64,000 nt of DNA. Source: Episyrphus balteatus. Lineage: Eukaryota > Arthropoda > Insecta > Diptera > Syrphidae. The DNA lies in NCBI RefSeq assembly GCF_945859705.1, contig NC_079136.1, forward strand, positions 98,765,120 through 98,829,119, in the 5' to 3' direction. The notes under the pieces were generated by a model. The model saw nothing but the letters and a program-made list of their open reading frames with translations, was not told where the DNA came from and did no database searches. The translations under genes were made by a program, and so were the position numbers. Below, piece by piece: positions 11,473 to 25,300 of this stretch. How positions within the stretch are numbered: the first letter of the stretch is position 1; each line of letters starts with the position of its first letter.

Positions 11473-14205
11473 ACATTGGGCCAAAGTCAAATTTATCTGG
11501 GAGTTCTTTAGTAAAGGGAATGATTGCAAGAGAATTTAGATATTTTTTGCCAGATGAAATTTAAGAAAGAATGAAATTTCAAGGGCATCAAATCCATTCC
11601 TTCAGAGATTCGAGGAAGGGCTTAGTACTGAGTGTGTTTTGGTTTAAGTTATCTGCTAAAATACACAAAATCTTGAATTTAATTTCCTAGTTTTTTATCT
11701 TAATTTTTTTTGTATTTATTTGTTTATGATGATTTATGGTTTGGTAGTTTAAATTTTTTAAAATAACAAAAATCTTCTATAATACTATAATTCATGTTCT
11801 AATTTTATTCAAACAATTATGTGAACATAATATCCTCCAACTATTACATTTACATCATAATAACTACACATATTATAGATTTTAATAAAAATAACTCATT
11901 AGCCAACACCTTATTGTATTACATAAAAAAAAAAACAACGACACCTCTCATATCGAATTAACCATAGCAAAATCAATAACCAAGTTTTGGATTTAAATTT
12001 CATATTTCAACCGATGCGATCGATGTGTAAATAAACAAACCGCATATCGCAACACAATAAGGTTGTACATTAGGAACGCATAGTTAAAATTTTACGACAT
12101 TTTATGCATTTAATTTAAAATGAGAAAATAAAACCTTAACTTTATAAATGCAATATTATGGCATTGGATGCATTACAATATTAACATTTTTTTTTATTAT
12201 TATTTTCAACGAAAAAAAAAAAACAAGGTGGAGGTTCCTACAGAATATCAGCGAATTACTATTCACCGTGTGATATTGTTTATCTATGCTTATCACGGTT
12301 GCAACAGACGCACGAAATGATGAAATGAAAACACAAAAAACTAAATAACTTTTAATTAAAAATGCATCTCGCATATTATGGTTACGAGTAAAAATTTTAA
12401 ATTTTCTTTGTAGAAGATATTATTTTAGATTAAAATTAAATTATCAGTGTCGGAGAAGTCAAAGAGCAAAATGACACCTTTTAAAAGATACCTATACTTT
12501 TGTATAAATTTCTCTTTCTAATTAATTTTGTTTTTCATCAATTTTGAAAAAAAAAATTGAGGTTTGGTTGGGTAGTTTCAAAGCACTCAAAAATATTTTA
12601 AATTAAAGTTTTGGAGAAAGGTTTTAATACCTTCAGGTAGGTCCTTCTTTTTACTGTGTATCGGTCGCTTTTAAAAAAATTCCTAGAAAATATTGTAAAT
12701 TGAAGTTTTTTTTTTATAAAGAATCAAAATTGAATGACAGATTTGACAAGCATGAAAAAACTTATTTTAGATACTCAAAATTTTTGATTACAAAAATTGT
12801 GATAAATGTCGCAAATAATAACCCAACTTTTAAAATCTAAACGATTTTTGAATCGTCATGGTACAGTTTTCTTAAAATCTCACTTCCTCGCAAATTACTA
12901 AAACGATTTTAACGAACATTTTTGTAGTGTACCTTTGTGTATTTGAGTAGCCCTAATATCAAAAAACAGCATTTTTGTTTACAAAATTTTCATTTTTTTG
13001 AAAAATCAAATTTTTGAAAACGGATAGATGAAATAAATTTAAAAAAAATATATAAAGGTACAAATTTATACATAGGTTCAAAAATTTATATTTAAACTAT
13101 ATATCTAAAATTTTGTATACAAAATTTTAAATTTTTTTATACAAAAGACACAGTTTCGGGTGCTACACGAATGTTACGATTTTTTGGGAGTCTACAATTT
13201 AAAACACAACTTTTTGTGTCTCTTGATTATAGGAAAACGCGAAAACAAATTCTATTTACAAATCTCTGTTATCGTAAGAGGTCTCTACGCTTATTGACGC
13301 GTAGATTCTGAGGATGTAGTCACTTTTTATTTTGGAGATAGCTTTTGGGGATCTACCAGTGATTTTATACCCTATTTTTACCCCTAAGAGACCTGCAGAT
13401 CCTGTAAAATTATTTTCAAAATAAAAATTTAGGCCACTCATTAATACGCAACTTTTGACACCATTTTGGATAAAATAAAGGCAAAAACCAAAATCTTCAT
13501 AAAATTGCGGGACACTCTAATGTATACATTATAAGGTTTTCCATTTCTTATTCTTCAAATTTAAGGGTGGTCAATAATCAAAATTAAGGGTGAATTTTTT
13601 TAAAAGTGTAAATAAAATTCTATATCATGTACAAAAGAAGGGTAAGTACAGCGAAAATAGGGGTTACGTGGTATGATTGTTGTGTTTCGTTTCGAGGATG
13701 ATTTCACCCTTTTTTAAACTATTCTCAACAGTAAACACAAAATTGAATAAAAAAGATGTATAAAATGCATCCAATGAATTGCAACTCTTCTAGAATTTTT
13801 AATTTTATTAATTTGAACTTCCCAGACTCCCAGAGTTGATAGCTTTCTTGCTGTCAAGAATAAAAAAGTCAACCTAATATTTGTACATCAAAATTTCTAT
13901 ATAAAATTATAACAAACATTTTTTCAAAAATGCACTTCAAAAAGATGCGCAGGAAAAAATAAATATGAATCTCTATTTAATTAAATTTCGATTTGTTTGT
14001 TTTAAAGGTTAAAAATAAAAACAAACATAATATTACTAAACAACAATTAGTTCTTCTGCCTGTTAGTAATCTAAAATCATAAATCCGGCCTTGTCATCAT
14101 TTTATTTGGAAATGTTTCAAACTAAATTTCACTTAATTACTAAACTATTCAGTGTAAAGAAAAAATCGAAAAAATCGAACATCGATTTTAAAAAAGTAAA
14201 TTTAC

Positions 14206-14322
14206 CTTCTTTTTAATATATTTTGCAAGTTTTGCAAATCGGATGCTTTTACCACCCATCTTTGTAGAAGAAGTTGTGGTTGTGGTCATTGTTGTTGATG
14301 TATCTGTTGCTAATTGATCCAT
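14206..14322 (-). CDS. mtd: alternative first coding exon of a short mtd isoform
   Basis: An ATG at 14322 opens 39 codons that end exactly at AAG/GTAAAT, in phase 0. The peptide is MDQLATDTSTTMTTTTTSST followed by KMGGKSIRFAKLAKYIKKK. It is a Thr-rich start and then a basic, possibly amphipathic helix. The phase equals that of exon 27769, so both can be joined to the same TLDc exon left of the window. Short TLDc-only isoforms from internal promoters are known in OXR1 and NCOA7. The 5' leader probably lies in or begins within the G+C-richer stretch at 14690-14840. An in-frame ATG at codon 12 is an alternative start. Confidence 0.78.
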
Positions 14323-14689
14323 TATGATGGATTTTTTGGTATTTGTTTATAGAATTATATATTTTTGGTAAATTTTCACAATTTCACTTTTACGAATTTT
14401 TGAAAACTTTCATGCGCTTATGCACAATGCACTAAGTTACGAAAAAAAAAATACAAACAAATATTTACAATGTTGTCACATAAAATTTTTCATTCACTTA
14501 ATATTTTTCTAGAAAAAAAAAATAACAATCAATTTCTCTTTCATCAAACTCAATAAAAATTCAATTTTATTATTTTTTTTTTTTTTTGTTAAAAGTCACA
14601 ATTTTAATTTTTTTGTTTGTTTTAATTTTAAATTAGAATAAATGATTTTTTTTTTTAAATTTTGTAAATAGATTTTTTTTTTCTTTAAG

Positions 14690-14840
14690 TAATCAAACGC
14701 GCGAAGCAGGTTTACATTATCCGTCTACCGCGGCCAGCAGTGTTTTAAGTTGTGTGACGTGAAACAGTCTGCTTGAGAAGTGAAGCCCTCTAAAAATGAA
14801 ACGACAACCACGATGTTGTGTATGGAATCTCCTCACAGCT
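14690..14840 (-). promoter_or_regulatory. candidate promoter / 5' leader region of the 14.2-kb isoform
   Basis: This stretch contains gcgcgaagcagg, ccgcggccagc and gtgacgtgaaac and is much richer in G+C than the intron around it. It lies about 370-520 bases upstream of the ATG at 14322 on the minus strand, where a first-exon promoter is expected. No TATA box is evident. The assignment rests on composition and position. Confidence 0.35.
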
Positions 14841-15183
14841 CTCACAATATATTATCTTCAACCAGACAAAATACAACAACAAAAACAACAACAGAAAAAG
14901 ACAACTAAAAAATGTTGATGATGATGATGGTGATGATCAACACTGAGCACCATTTTCACCAATTGATCGGTGTGGTTGGAACGAGTTTGCGTTTGCGGAT
15001 GTCTCATAGCTTTGAATTGGATGTGTTGTATATTTTGTTACACAATCTGGATCAATTAATTTAGTACATTCTAAAATAATTTCTTTATTTTTCAAAAATT
15101 TATTGATATGTATATTGTCCCTTCTTTTACTAAAAATTATTAGTTAACATTCAACTATAATTTCACACTGGGAAATTTAAATT

Positions 15184-15219
15184 GTAACGGGTGTGACATA
15201 TTTTTGTAACGGGTGTGAC
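15184..15219 (+). repeat. paired copies of a 14-bp motif (gtaacgggtgtgac)
   Basis: Two exact copies begin at 15184 and 15206, 22 bases apart. Inverse near-copies lie at 16756-16769 (gtcacgcccgttat) and 16905-16918 (gtcacacccgtaac), and a fifth at 41525. The meaning is unknown. They may be terminal motifs of a repeat family. Confidence 0.55.
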
Positions 15220-16501
15220 ATTATATAGAGAAACGTATTTATGAAAGAAGTAGATATTAAAGAAAAAATCAATAACTTTAAATTTCAAATATTTAAATAC
15301 TACTTGCACATAACATACATACATAACTTTTGTAGGGTCAGGATATGAGTAGAACGAAATGTGAAATATGGAAACAAAAAATATACAGTTTCAACACAAA
15401 ATAAAAATGCAAAGAAATGGATAAATCCAAAGACCCTTAATGCAGTTTTGTATTATTTAATCTTATATTTTTGCAAGATTTCTCTGTCAACAAAAATAAT
15501 TGCTAGGGACAAACGATCGGTTGATTTTTGTTTAGTATCCCTAACCAAATGAATCGAGGTGTAAAGTTTTTTTTTTTTGTTACTTGAAATTCAGTATGGG
15601 GGAACATAATATGGATGAAAAGAAAAGAAAAAAAATATAAAAACAATTTTATTATATTTTTTTGGTTTTGGTTTTTCAATTTCAATTGAACGACAATTGT
15701 TTTCGCAAGTAGATCAACTTCAATTTAAATCATTTACCAATCAACTTCACACGGATAGGAATTTAAGTTTTTATTTTTTTGTATTTGCTTTTCAATGAGT
15801 GTTTATGTCAATTTGTTTATACATATTGTAGAAAAAAAAAACAAGAGTGGGGGTTATTATTATTTTTGTTAAATTTAAATGCAACAGGTGAATGTGTAAT
15901 ATACAAAAGTATCTTCAGACTTTAAACCCAGATGCTTTTTCATTTTTATTTATTTATTTTTTTTCCAGCAGGGGGTGTTTAAATTAATTTCAAAACAAAA
16001 CAAGTGCGTAATTTAAAAACTGTTTATTTTGAATTTCTGTTGTTGAAAAAATTTTACAGTTTATAAGTCCAGATCGTATTTTTTTTTTATAAATATACCA
16101 CTTCATAATAAATTAATAAAAATTAAAAAAAAATCTATATTTGGAAAACAAATTGAATTTCACCAATATTTGCATTTTTGCAGTGATGATTTGTTGATCT
16201 GAATGAAATGAACTTTCTTACGTAGGCCAAAATAGTGATTAATTCAATTGATCTCAATGTGTGAAGATGAAAATTTGTTTAACATTATATTTGGAAGTTT
16301 GTATATGGTTTTAATTAAGTGATGACATTTTGAGTTTTAGAAATTATTTTTTCAACAAAAGTTCATTTTTTGTTCTTAAATTTTGTTTGATATTTTTATT
16401 GGAGCTAAAAAGGGTAGTTGCCTCTATTTTCGAATAAATTTATTCGAAAAACCTAACCTTTTAACGAAAAAATCAAAGTTAAGTATTAAATGTTACGCTC
16501 G

Positions 16502-16737
16502 CATGGTATAAAAAGAGAAGGTATGATCATTAGAAAAAACTCAGTATCGAGAACTGTCAAAACTTATGGCTACTTAAGGTTTTGACAGCCCAGCCCATTG
16601 AAGTTGTTGTTGTAAACAAATTTGTCTTGGAAATTGTTGTTGCTTTTGACTTTGCCAAATGCCAAACGTCAAAACCTTATTACCCCATTTTGTAAGATGG
16701 CGGCTCTAATGATCATACCTTGTCTTTTTATACCAAG
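16502..16737. mobile_element. 236-bp MITE with 9-bp target duplication
   Basis: TTACGCTCG occurs exactly at 16493-16501 and 16738-16746, directly bordering an element with inverted ends of about 30 bp (ggtataaaaagagaaggtat at the left, atacctt, gtctttttatacc at the right). Interior blocks ggttttgacagcc and cgtcaaaacc form a second inverted pair. Duplications of 9 bp are typical of Mutator-like elements, which is the tentative assignment. Confidence 0.75.
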
Positions 16738-19700
16738 TTACGCTCGTACGTTTTTGTCACGCCCGTTATAGTATTCAAACTGTTATTTTTAGGTCATAGT
16801 GAAAAAGTAAGTGAAGATTTATCAAATGTATTTGAGAATACACACGCAAACATTTGTGAATTATCGAAATTTTATTTTTCACATGAAAATTTGCTGTTTT
16901 TTAAGTCACACCCGTAACATTTGTCTTTGTGTAGTGTTTTTGACTGGGATATTAGAACTAAATCAAATATATTTTCAATTATTTATACGCGTTATTATAA
17001 AAGAACTCCATTAATTTTACTCTGTATTTGAGTTGAATTGTTTCGATATTGGGTAATGGCAATAGAATCGGGTGAAACCCTGAAACTTAAGAGATCTCGC
17101 GGGGTAAAGCAAGACGAATAAATTGTACAGCAACAAATTTCATCAAATATTGGAATAACTTAAAAAAGCACATAACCTGGTATATTAATAATTTTTGACG
17201 AAAGCAATACATATTTATCTTCTTGTTCAAAAATGTGGGTAGCCGACCAATAATGTTTAATCAATTGGTATGCTTATAACTGTTTGCCTTTTTTAAATAT
17301 AAACATTATCGATTTTACTCAGTGATAGAAAGAAATATTGTTTAATATACAAAATTGCAAAATATCTGTTTTATATTTATACAAAAATAAAATCTTACAA
17401 AATGCAAAAACTTATTAGATAAGTTATTATAAGTTCCTATATAATATTTTCAAATTAAATTAATTTATTTTTTCGATTTGTTTCCCAAATAATTTCAAAG
17501 TTTTGTAAACAAAATTATAAATAAATTTAATCAAAAAGAATTTGTTTTTGCATTTTATTATGCAAATCTTCTGTAACAAAAAAATTATTAAAAATAATGA
17601 AAGAAATGTATGTTTCGAAAATTATATTCCATAGATGGCACAACTAGTATCCTTAAAGATGGCAAAAAAAAAAACACTTTAAGTACCAATTATAAACTTG
17701 TTTCGAATTCACAACTCACAAGATCTTCTTTTCCCCTAACATAATTCTTCTCCAGTATTTTTGAGAAAGGACCATACATAAAATTGATAAGTCGTCACAT
17801 TAATACAAAAATAGAGAGAAGAATAAAAATCTTACACCAAAGATACATTTTAAAAAGTTTTAGGCACAGTGGAAAGTTTTTCAAAATTTTCCATTACCAT
17901 ACAAATAGCTATAGTAAAAGAAGAAAACTAAGGGTTTAATTTTATTTGTCTATGGAAAAATACCAGACGTATCCTACCATACCAAAATATTTCGGACCAG
18001 GTATACAAAAACAAATATGAGAAAACCTTACCGATTGCACATAAAAAAGGCAATAAATTTAATTTTCGGTATCCCGGACTTCATGGCATTAACCTTATGT
18101 AGTTTAAGAGACAAATTTTGGATGCATTAAAACTACAAGATTGCCTGGGGAAATTAGGTGTTATCAATTGAGTGGAATTTTTCGAATGTCATCGTCATCG
18201 AATGGAATTATAATTTGTAGATAATCGGGATTTTCATGTCATGGTGAAACAGAATTATTATTATTCTTGTTTTGAAAAGAAAAAAGAGAAATGAAAACAA
18301 AAATATTTGGAAATATGTTTTAGATAGAAGAGCATAGAGTAAAGAAGATTTTGAGCAATCCGAATAAGTAGGTACTAATATTTTTGATTTCGTCGTCTTT
18401 TGGTTTTCAAATCATTGGATTTTCTTTAAGAATATTTAGATCAATGTCTTCATTGAAGTTAACTGATAAGACTTTAAAATACGGAAAAATTTATTATGTA
18501 GGTCATTGTCATTTAGACTTTGGTATCCAAAATGGTTAAGATCAATTCAGTAAACTTATTTTGTTCAAGAAAATTCATTGGATTAACATCTCTTTTTACA
18601 TTTATTCTGAAATATTCAAAGAGGTACGGGTACGTACGGCCTACATTCAAGTTGGCTTGCTGCACAAGATCACGTACGCCATTCATGATTTTATAATAAT
18701 AGAGTATTTTTTTACTTTCTGTAGCTTAGCTGTGAGATAACAGGGAGGCTGAAAACTTTATTATTTTGTATTTTAATTAAGAAAAATTGAAAAAAATAAA
18801 ATGCTAACGGTAGATAAATGTCAATTCTTTTAAGCAATTCGCTTATGATAAGGATAACAATAGTGTTACAGATCATGAAATTATGTTTTTATTAAATGCT
18901 TTTATCTTTTCAAAATGGGACGGAACTGGAAGTAAAGTATTAAATTCTGAATTCAATTAATGAAATCTGAATTTAAAGAAATTTCATTCCAAAGAAATAC
19001 TGCATATATTTCATGCTTTCTTGAATTATTTCTTTCAAAAAAATGCGATTCCTAAGTATGCTTGTGATAACAAAATAATATTGAATATTAAGCTTTTGTA
19101 ACCAAAACTATAAATTGAACAAGAAATTCCGTGTAGCACCTGAAACAGGACCGTTTTTTATCAACATCTCTTTCATTTTTGTGTTATGAAAATATATAAC
19201 TTTATCAAAAGGTGTTTAATAAATGTTTAGTTATAATTCTTTATAGAAAATTATTATCATTGCGTGCTTGAACTAAAAAATATCGATTTCTGTGCACAAA
19301 TGTAGCACCCGAAATGATGGAATCGTTTTTTTAACAAACGTTATATATTTATAATTTAACCATCAAATTTAAGACTTATGTAACTAAATTTATCAAAACA
19401 TTTTTGATGAGTTAATTTTCGCCACATCCAATGTTTATTGCTTTCATTCAAATAAATCCTCATAAATTATTTCTGTCAAAATTAAAACACATGTATCCGA
19501 GAGCGGAAAGTAATAAATAAAAAACAAAACATAGAAAATAATAAAAATGGCTACTTAGTGAATAACAAAATCATTTGGTTTTTTTTCAATCACAAATTCC
19601 TCTAGGGTTCACCGGATTTCAGAAATCGGCCGGCGACAAGCCAAATGGTTTTGTATTGTTTCATTTTGACAATTGGATGATGTTTTTTTTTTTTAGAAAA

Positions 19701-22700
19701 AAGATAAAACAATTTCTACAATGTAAAAGGAGCATTCCAATGTCACATACAGACAAAACTGCTCACAATATATGATTTTCTTATTGCTGCAGACACCATC
19801 CAGCTTTGATGATCACAAAAAATAGACCCCTTATTCATGAATTATGGAAAAAAAACATACGTCACGTACAGACGGCCTTGTCAACCTAGCTATGAAATTT
19901 TATGGAGGTACAAAAAAAATTGATGTCAGGCAACTGATGAATACAACTAGATGAAAACCCAAAAAACCTCGGAAATTGTTAAAAGTCGCGTCTGAAATTC
20001 ATGTTCCTGTTCGAATAAGGACTGAACATAATCTGATTAAGACCGGTAGACGCTAGGATTGAATTAACCTGAAATATGAACGAATTTCGGAATCATTTTT
20101 TTCAATTTGTTTGTTAAGAGTTGTAAATCACAAAACGGACAAGATTTAGCAGTCAAAATCGATTTTAACATTTTTAATTTTATTTGAACATCTCTAAGTT
20201 TAAATAATAAGAGTCAAAATATTTGTACACTTTTTCTCGTCACTGTATACACAGACATAATGATGTCAAACCAATATTAAACTAATATTAATATTCAAAA
20301 ACTTATATCTAACCTTTTTTCGTTGCATTTTCAAAAGTTGTATTGTGAAGTTTTTTTTTAAGGACGTAGAACCACAACGCCGTAGAACCACAACAAACTA
20401 GTGAAATAAATAATCCAAACTGAAATCAAAATGTAGGTAACCGAGTTTAAGGGATAAATGTTATTGATAAATCACAACGAAAAATCAAGCAATACCTTCT
20501 GAATTCAAAAGAACACTAACCAACCACCTGGACAGGAACTGCTTCCCAATTTTAAATATAATTAAATTAAAAGGTTTTGCTTATTCGAAACAATTAAAAT
20601 GCATACAACGTATCCTACAAAAGTCGCTATAATATTGCTATTTATAAAAAAATAACAATTCCATAACATGTATTTATTTGGAACGTCAAAACTATTAGTG
20701 TTTCATAATTTTGAATTAATTGTGAATTAAGCGAAATGCTGGATAATTTTCACATTAATTTCATATGCTATTTAAAGCTTGTTTACATTTTGAGTCCCAA
20801 AAAAAGAGGTTCTTGAAGATAAATATAATTTTAAAAAATTTAGATATAGATAGGGTACACTGATTTAAGGGGCTGTCGGTATATTAAACAAATGGTTTGT
20901 TTAATAAGTTGAAGAATTTATTAGCTTCGTTTATGATGTACCTTCGACTTTTTTAATAAGAAAGTGGACAAAATAAAAAAAATCCAAAAATTTACAAATT
21001 ATGTGTATCAAATTTTAAACAAATTTGTGCCCCGTTTAAACTGTCAAAGTACTGGAATGATTATATTAATAGAACACATTACACTTTTTTAATTAAAACG
21101 TCCACAACGTATCATTTAAGTATTTAAATAATACAAAATAAAATAAACTACAGGTTCTAGATACAAAACTTACTATTCATTCATGATAACTCTTTCGAGC
21201 GTCTCAATACATATATCTAAGCAAAACAATTTTGTTTAATTAAGAATTAATTAACATAATCATTAAATACAATAATTGACGAATCAAATCAAACACAATA
21301 CTTTGTTTGCAAATAATAATTATATTATGCTGGCATTGAAAAGATATTGATTAATTAAATTGTTTACACTTGCATAAACTATACATTGTACATATATTTA
21401 CATAGGTTAGGTAGATTGTATATTATTTTAATATTTATTTTGCATATTACTTACATGTAATTAAAATAATTACAAGAGAGTTGTTAATTTTAATTGGAAA
21501 AATCACATGAATTTTCAATTAAATATATTATTTTGCAATGGAATTAAAATTTGACTCTGAATTCATTTTGGTAAGTAACTTAAGATTTTTAGATTGAAGA
21601 TCGAAAAATTTAATTTTCAATTTTTTTAATCCAAAATTTTATGTTTTCAAAAAAGAAAAAAAATTGGGTGTTCCTACTGATACATCAAAATAAATTTTGA
21701 GATTGTATAGTAAAATCTCTCTCATGATAAATTTAAATTAGATCTACGAAAATTGGTAATGTTTTTAAATTGAAATATAAAAGTATCGAAAAAGTATTGA
21801 TTTTGTTATGTAAAGTAAACCTTATACGGGTCTGCAAGTAAAGTGATCTGCATATGGAGTTCATTTTCTAGATGTTATTATACCTCTAAATCTAACAAAT
21901 GTTCTTGTTAAGAATTAAATGCGGTTAGACTAAAATTCTTAACATGTATCAATTGTAAAAAAAAAATCAAGTTTACAAATCTAAACAAATCAATTCAGCA
22001 TTGCGTCGATTGGAGTCATCTTGAATTATTTGCCTTTGCTCTATTAACACATTACCTCACATCAGGTTTTGAATTTTAATTTATTGAAAAAAAAAAAAAA
22101 CATTGGAATTCCACACAACTTATTTTAATTTTAAAATGATTTGCTAAACTGACGTGCCCCCACACCTAAACCACTTTTTTTTATTTAACATGATTTTCAA
22201 GAGGGATGAAACAAATTGAAACTTTAGATCGAAATATCTTTTAATTAATGCATAAACATGAAACATGAGAAAACCAGTTAAATCTTAGCTTTGTGTTATG
22301 TGCATTTCTATTGGTTCTTTGGTTTCTATTAAATGAAACAATCTTTGAAATTGTATGTTTTTATTGGTTAATATGTACCGGAAATAAATATCTTTGGTTA
22401 AGATTTATTTAAAAAAGTAACACATGTTTATATGTTATACCTACTTGAAGAAAAAACTATTTAAAGCTTTGAACTACTTGATGAATTGTATATAATTACA
22501 AAGTCATGATGAGTTATGTTATAAAAGATAATTTTATTAATTGTTTTTAAGCTTAAACTTCGAAACAAATTCATCTTCTCAAAAACCTTTGATTAGATTG
22601 TTTGATGCTTAATCATTTTTATTTACACCAAAATAAACATGTTTGTATTTCCGGGAGGTGGTTGAGAACTTTGTATTGTAACTTCCGACTATTACATAGA

Positions 22701-23596
22701 ATATAATGCTTTATATTGAAAAAAAAAAAAATAAATAATAATAATTGGCACATTAAAGAGAATTTTGAGATTTAGGATCTATGTAGTTCTTAATGGCGGC
22801 AAGGTTATTTTATTTTAAGCAAGTTCGGAATCTACAAAATGTCAAGACAAAACTTTCTTAATCGCTTAAATTTCCGCAAGAGTGATTTCAACTCGGAATC
22901 CCCTGTCCCTTTCAAACTTCTTTCCAATAACAAATAGATTCTAGACCATTAAGGTTCAAGCTTTTCCGATTAATTTATCAATCATTTTCAAAATCAATAA
23001 AAACAAGGTTAAGACTACTGTGCTATCGTACGACCGAAAATATCAAAAAGAAGGAAAAATAACTTTCTTATCAAAAGCATTTAATAAATCGATAAGCTTT
23101 TAAAATAATCCAATTAAAATTGATTATAAATAAAAACTAACAATATTTTTGAAAGACAGTTGTCTCTAGAAGTTTATTGAAAGCAGACATGTTACTTCTT
23201 TGTAATAGAACATCAATAAGGAGAAGAAGAGTTTCCCCTTTAAAAATAAAATGTCACATTATTACAAAGAAAAAACGCAAAACAACGTCATGCCATGACA
23301 ATTTAAATGATCTTAATTTTATTTTTGACCCAAATTTCCAAGATAAAATGTTTTTTTATTGTTTACATTTCAATAAAAATGATGACTGCAATGCAATTAT
23401 AATAATTACGCTCCTGTCAAATGAAAAAAAGCACGTACGTTGGTACTAGTACAACCAGAGGGGATTATGTGTCTTCTGTAATAAAACGTGATCATAGGTC
23501 AATGACAATTTTTATTAAATCATTACATTAATTTAAACAATATAATAAAAACAGACGAAAAATTTAATAAGTTTGTACTAAGATCGTTTTTTAATA

Positions 23597-23732
23597 GCTG
23601 CGTTCCTTTGGAAATATTTATCTACTGCTTAGTACTTAAAACTACTTTGAACTACTTTTGCTATACTGAAAAAGTAGTTCAAAGCAGCTTTAAGTACTAA
23701 GCAGTAGATAAATATTTCCAAAGGAACGCAGC
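23597..23732. mobile_element. 136-bp snap-back hairpin element with 5-bp duplication
   Basis: Two arms of about 62 bp start GCTGCGTTCCTTTGGAAATA and end in its inverse, around a loop of about 10 bases. TAATA lies directly at both borders (23592-23596, 23733-23737). Only two positions differ between the arms, and both become G-U pairs in minus-strand RNA, the sense strand of mtd. It is most simply a foldback MITE. Confidence 0.8.
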
Positions 23733-25300
23733 TAATATTATAAGAATTCATTGGAGAATAATTTGCATTCATATAAAAATTCTTGAGACTTATAACGAGA
23801 CCGGATCTTCTAAAACTAATTTTAATGTTCCGAAAGATAACATTAACCTTAACCTCAATGTATTTTTGTCCACTGGTTGATAAAAAAAATACACATACAT
23901 AAATAAATCCATATCCACACGTGATTAATTCTAAGTTTATGGTCTAACTAAAGTCCAACATAAAAGTCCACCAAAGAAACGTGATTGAACTGAAAAGTAT
24001 TTAAATTTGTTTAAATTCGAATTGAAACAAAATAGCATAAACTCTGGTGACGCAAACCGCTTAGTATACACTCTTTATCATTTGATTAATGTCTTTAGCT
24101 TTTTTTGTTACAATTTTGAGTTCTTCAACGAAAAATACTATGCAAAAAATATGACAATAATTTTTTTTCTTGAACAACTGAATATATAATTGGATAAATC
24201 GAACCTAATCGAGTGATGCAGAGTGTACAATAGGAATGGCCATCAACAAAGCAAACACTGCAAGATTCAAATCAATTAAGCATACTTGGGAGTTAATAAA
24301 ATATACATTTATATGTCTTGTCATGTTTGCAGATGAAGATGCTTCACGCACGAGAGTTCTATCGACGATAAATGTTTTTTTTTTTTTTTTGTAAATAAAT
24401 AAAAAAAAAATTTTTAAAAAATATTATTTATCATTTAAATAATTTTTTAACAATTTGTTGACATACTCGCGATCAATCTTCAATTTGGTGTGAATGAGAT
24501 CAAGGTCGCAAGCGATTACAAAAACAACGTAATCGTGATTATATGAGTTGAAATAAAAATGTTAATGTTATTATGTAAATTTTATTTATTAAATGTAAAC
24601 ACAGTTGATATAGCTCTGAATAGCTGATTAGGAGAAGACTAAAAGTTCAATAAAACAAAGATTAGCAGTCAATATTGTATTTGATTTCCGTAAGTTTTTA
24701 CTTGAAAAATATTGTTACTTTTTATTGAGGAATGGGGGAAAATCCATTTAAATACTAATACTACCTACAGTTGACTCAGAGATGTCAAGTGATATTGTGA
24801 CATCAAGCAGAGATGGCACGGTTTGCGTAAATGCTATATCAACATATGAATTTATTTTTTTGTATTTCGAATATTTGTAGGCAATTGACTTTCGCTTTTC
24901 AAAAATAAATAAAATACGAATGAATGCTTTGAAAAGATTAACACCTTTTTTATTGGCGAATATAAAAATTCGTTTTTTTTTATCAAAACTTGTTAAATAA
25001 AAGTGTAACTTGCAATTTCGCTACAAATAGATAATATTTTCGAAATTAAACTTAAGATTTCGAATTCGGAACACAAGAATTCTAGACAATAATACAAGCT
25101 TCTGAAAGATTTTCAACTGAAAACAATTACAAAAGTAGTTTCGATACAAGTATAATTTTGAAATTTACCAGCGGTGACTTTAGTATAAGGCAATGCCATT
25201 CACTTTTCGATGGCTACATTAATTTTCAAGTTCGAATATATTTAATATAGAATTGAATTACATATTTGGGTCCTTAACATTTTCTTTCATTATTTTCAGA

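Larger units (their letters stand above)
4837..14205 (-). other. mtd intron with nested MITE
   Basis: Apart from the TATA candidate and the nested transposon at 10743-11472, this 9.4 kb is A+T-rich intron. All short ORFs called inside it (for example 5415-5800, 8461-8745, 9742-10055) overlap one another on opposite strands or in neighbouring frames and have biased composition. At about 12850-13130 there is loose resemblance to the 3' part of the mini-me-like repeat, with blocks such as gaaaacggat. Confidence 0.65.

Noticed and set aside
23597..23732. microRNA precursor
   Set aside because: Arms of over 60 bp with almost no bulges and a flanking target duplication fit a foldback transposon better than a microRNA hairpin.
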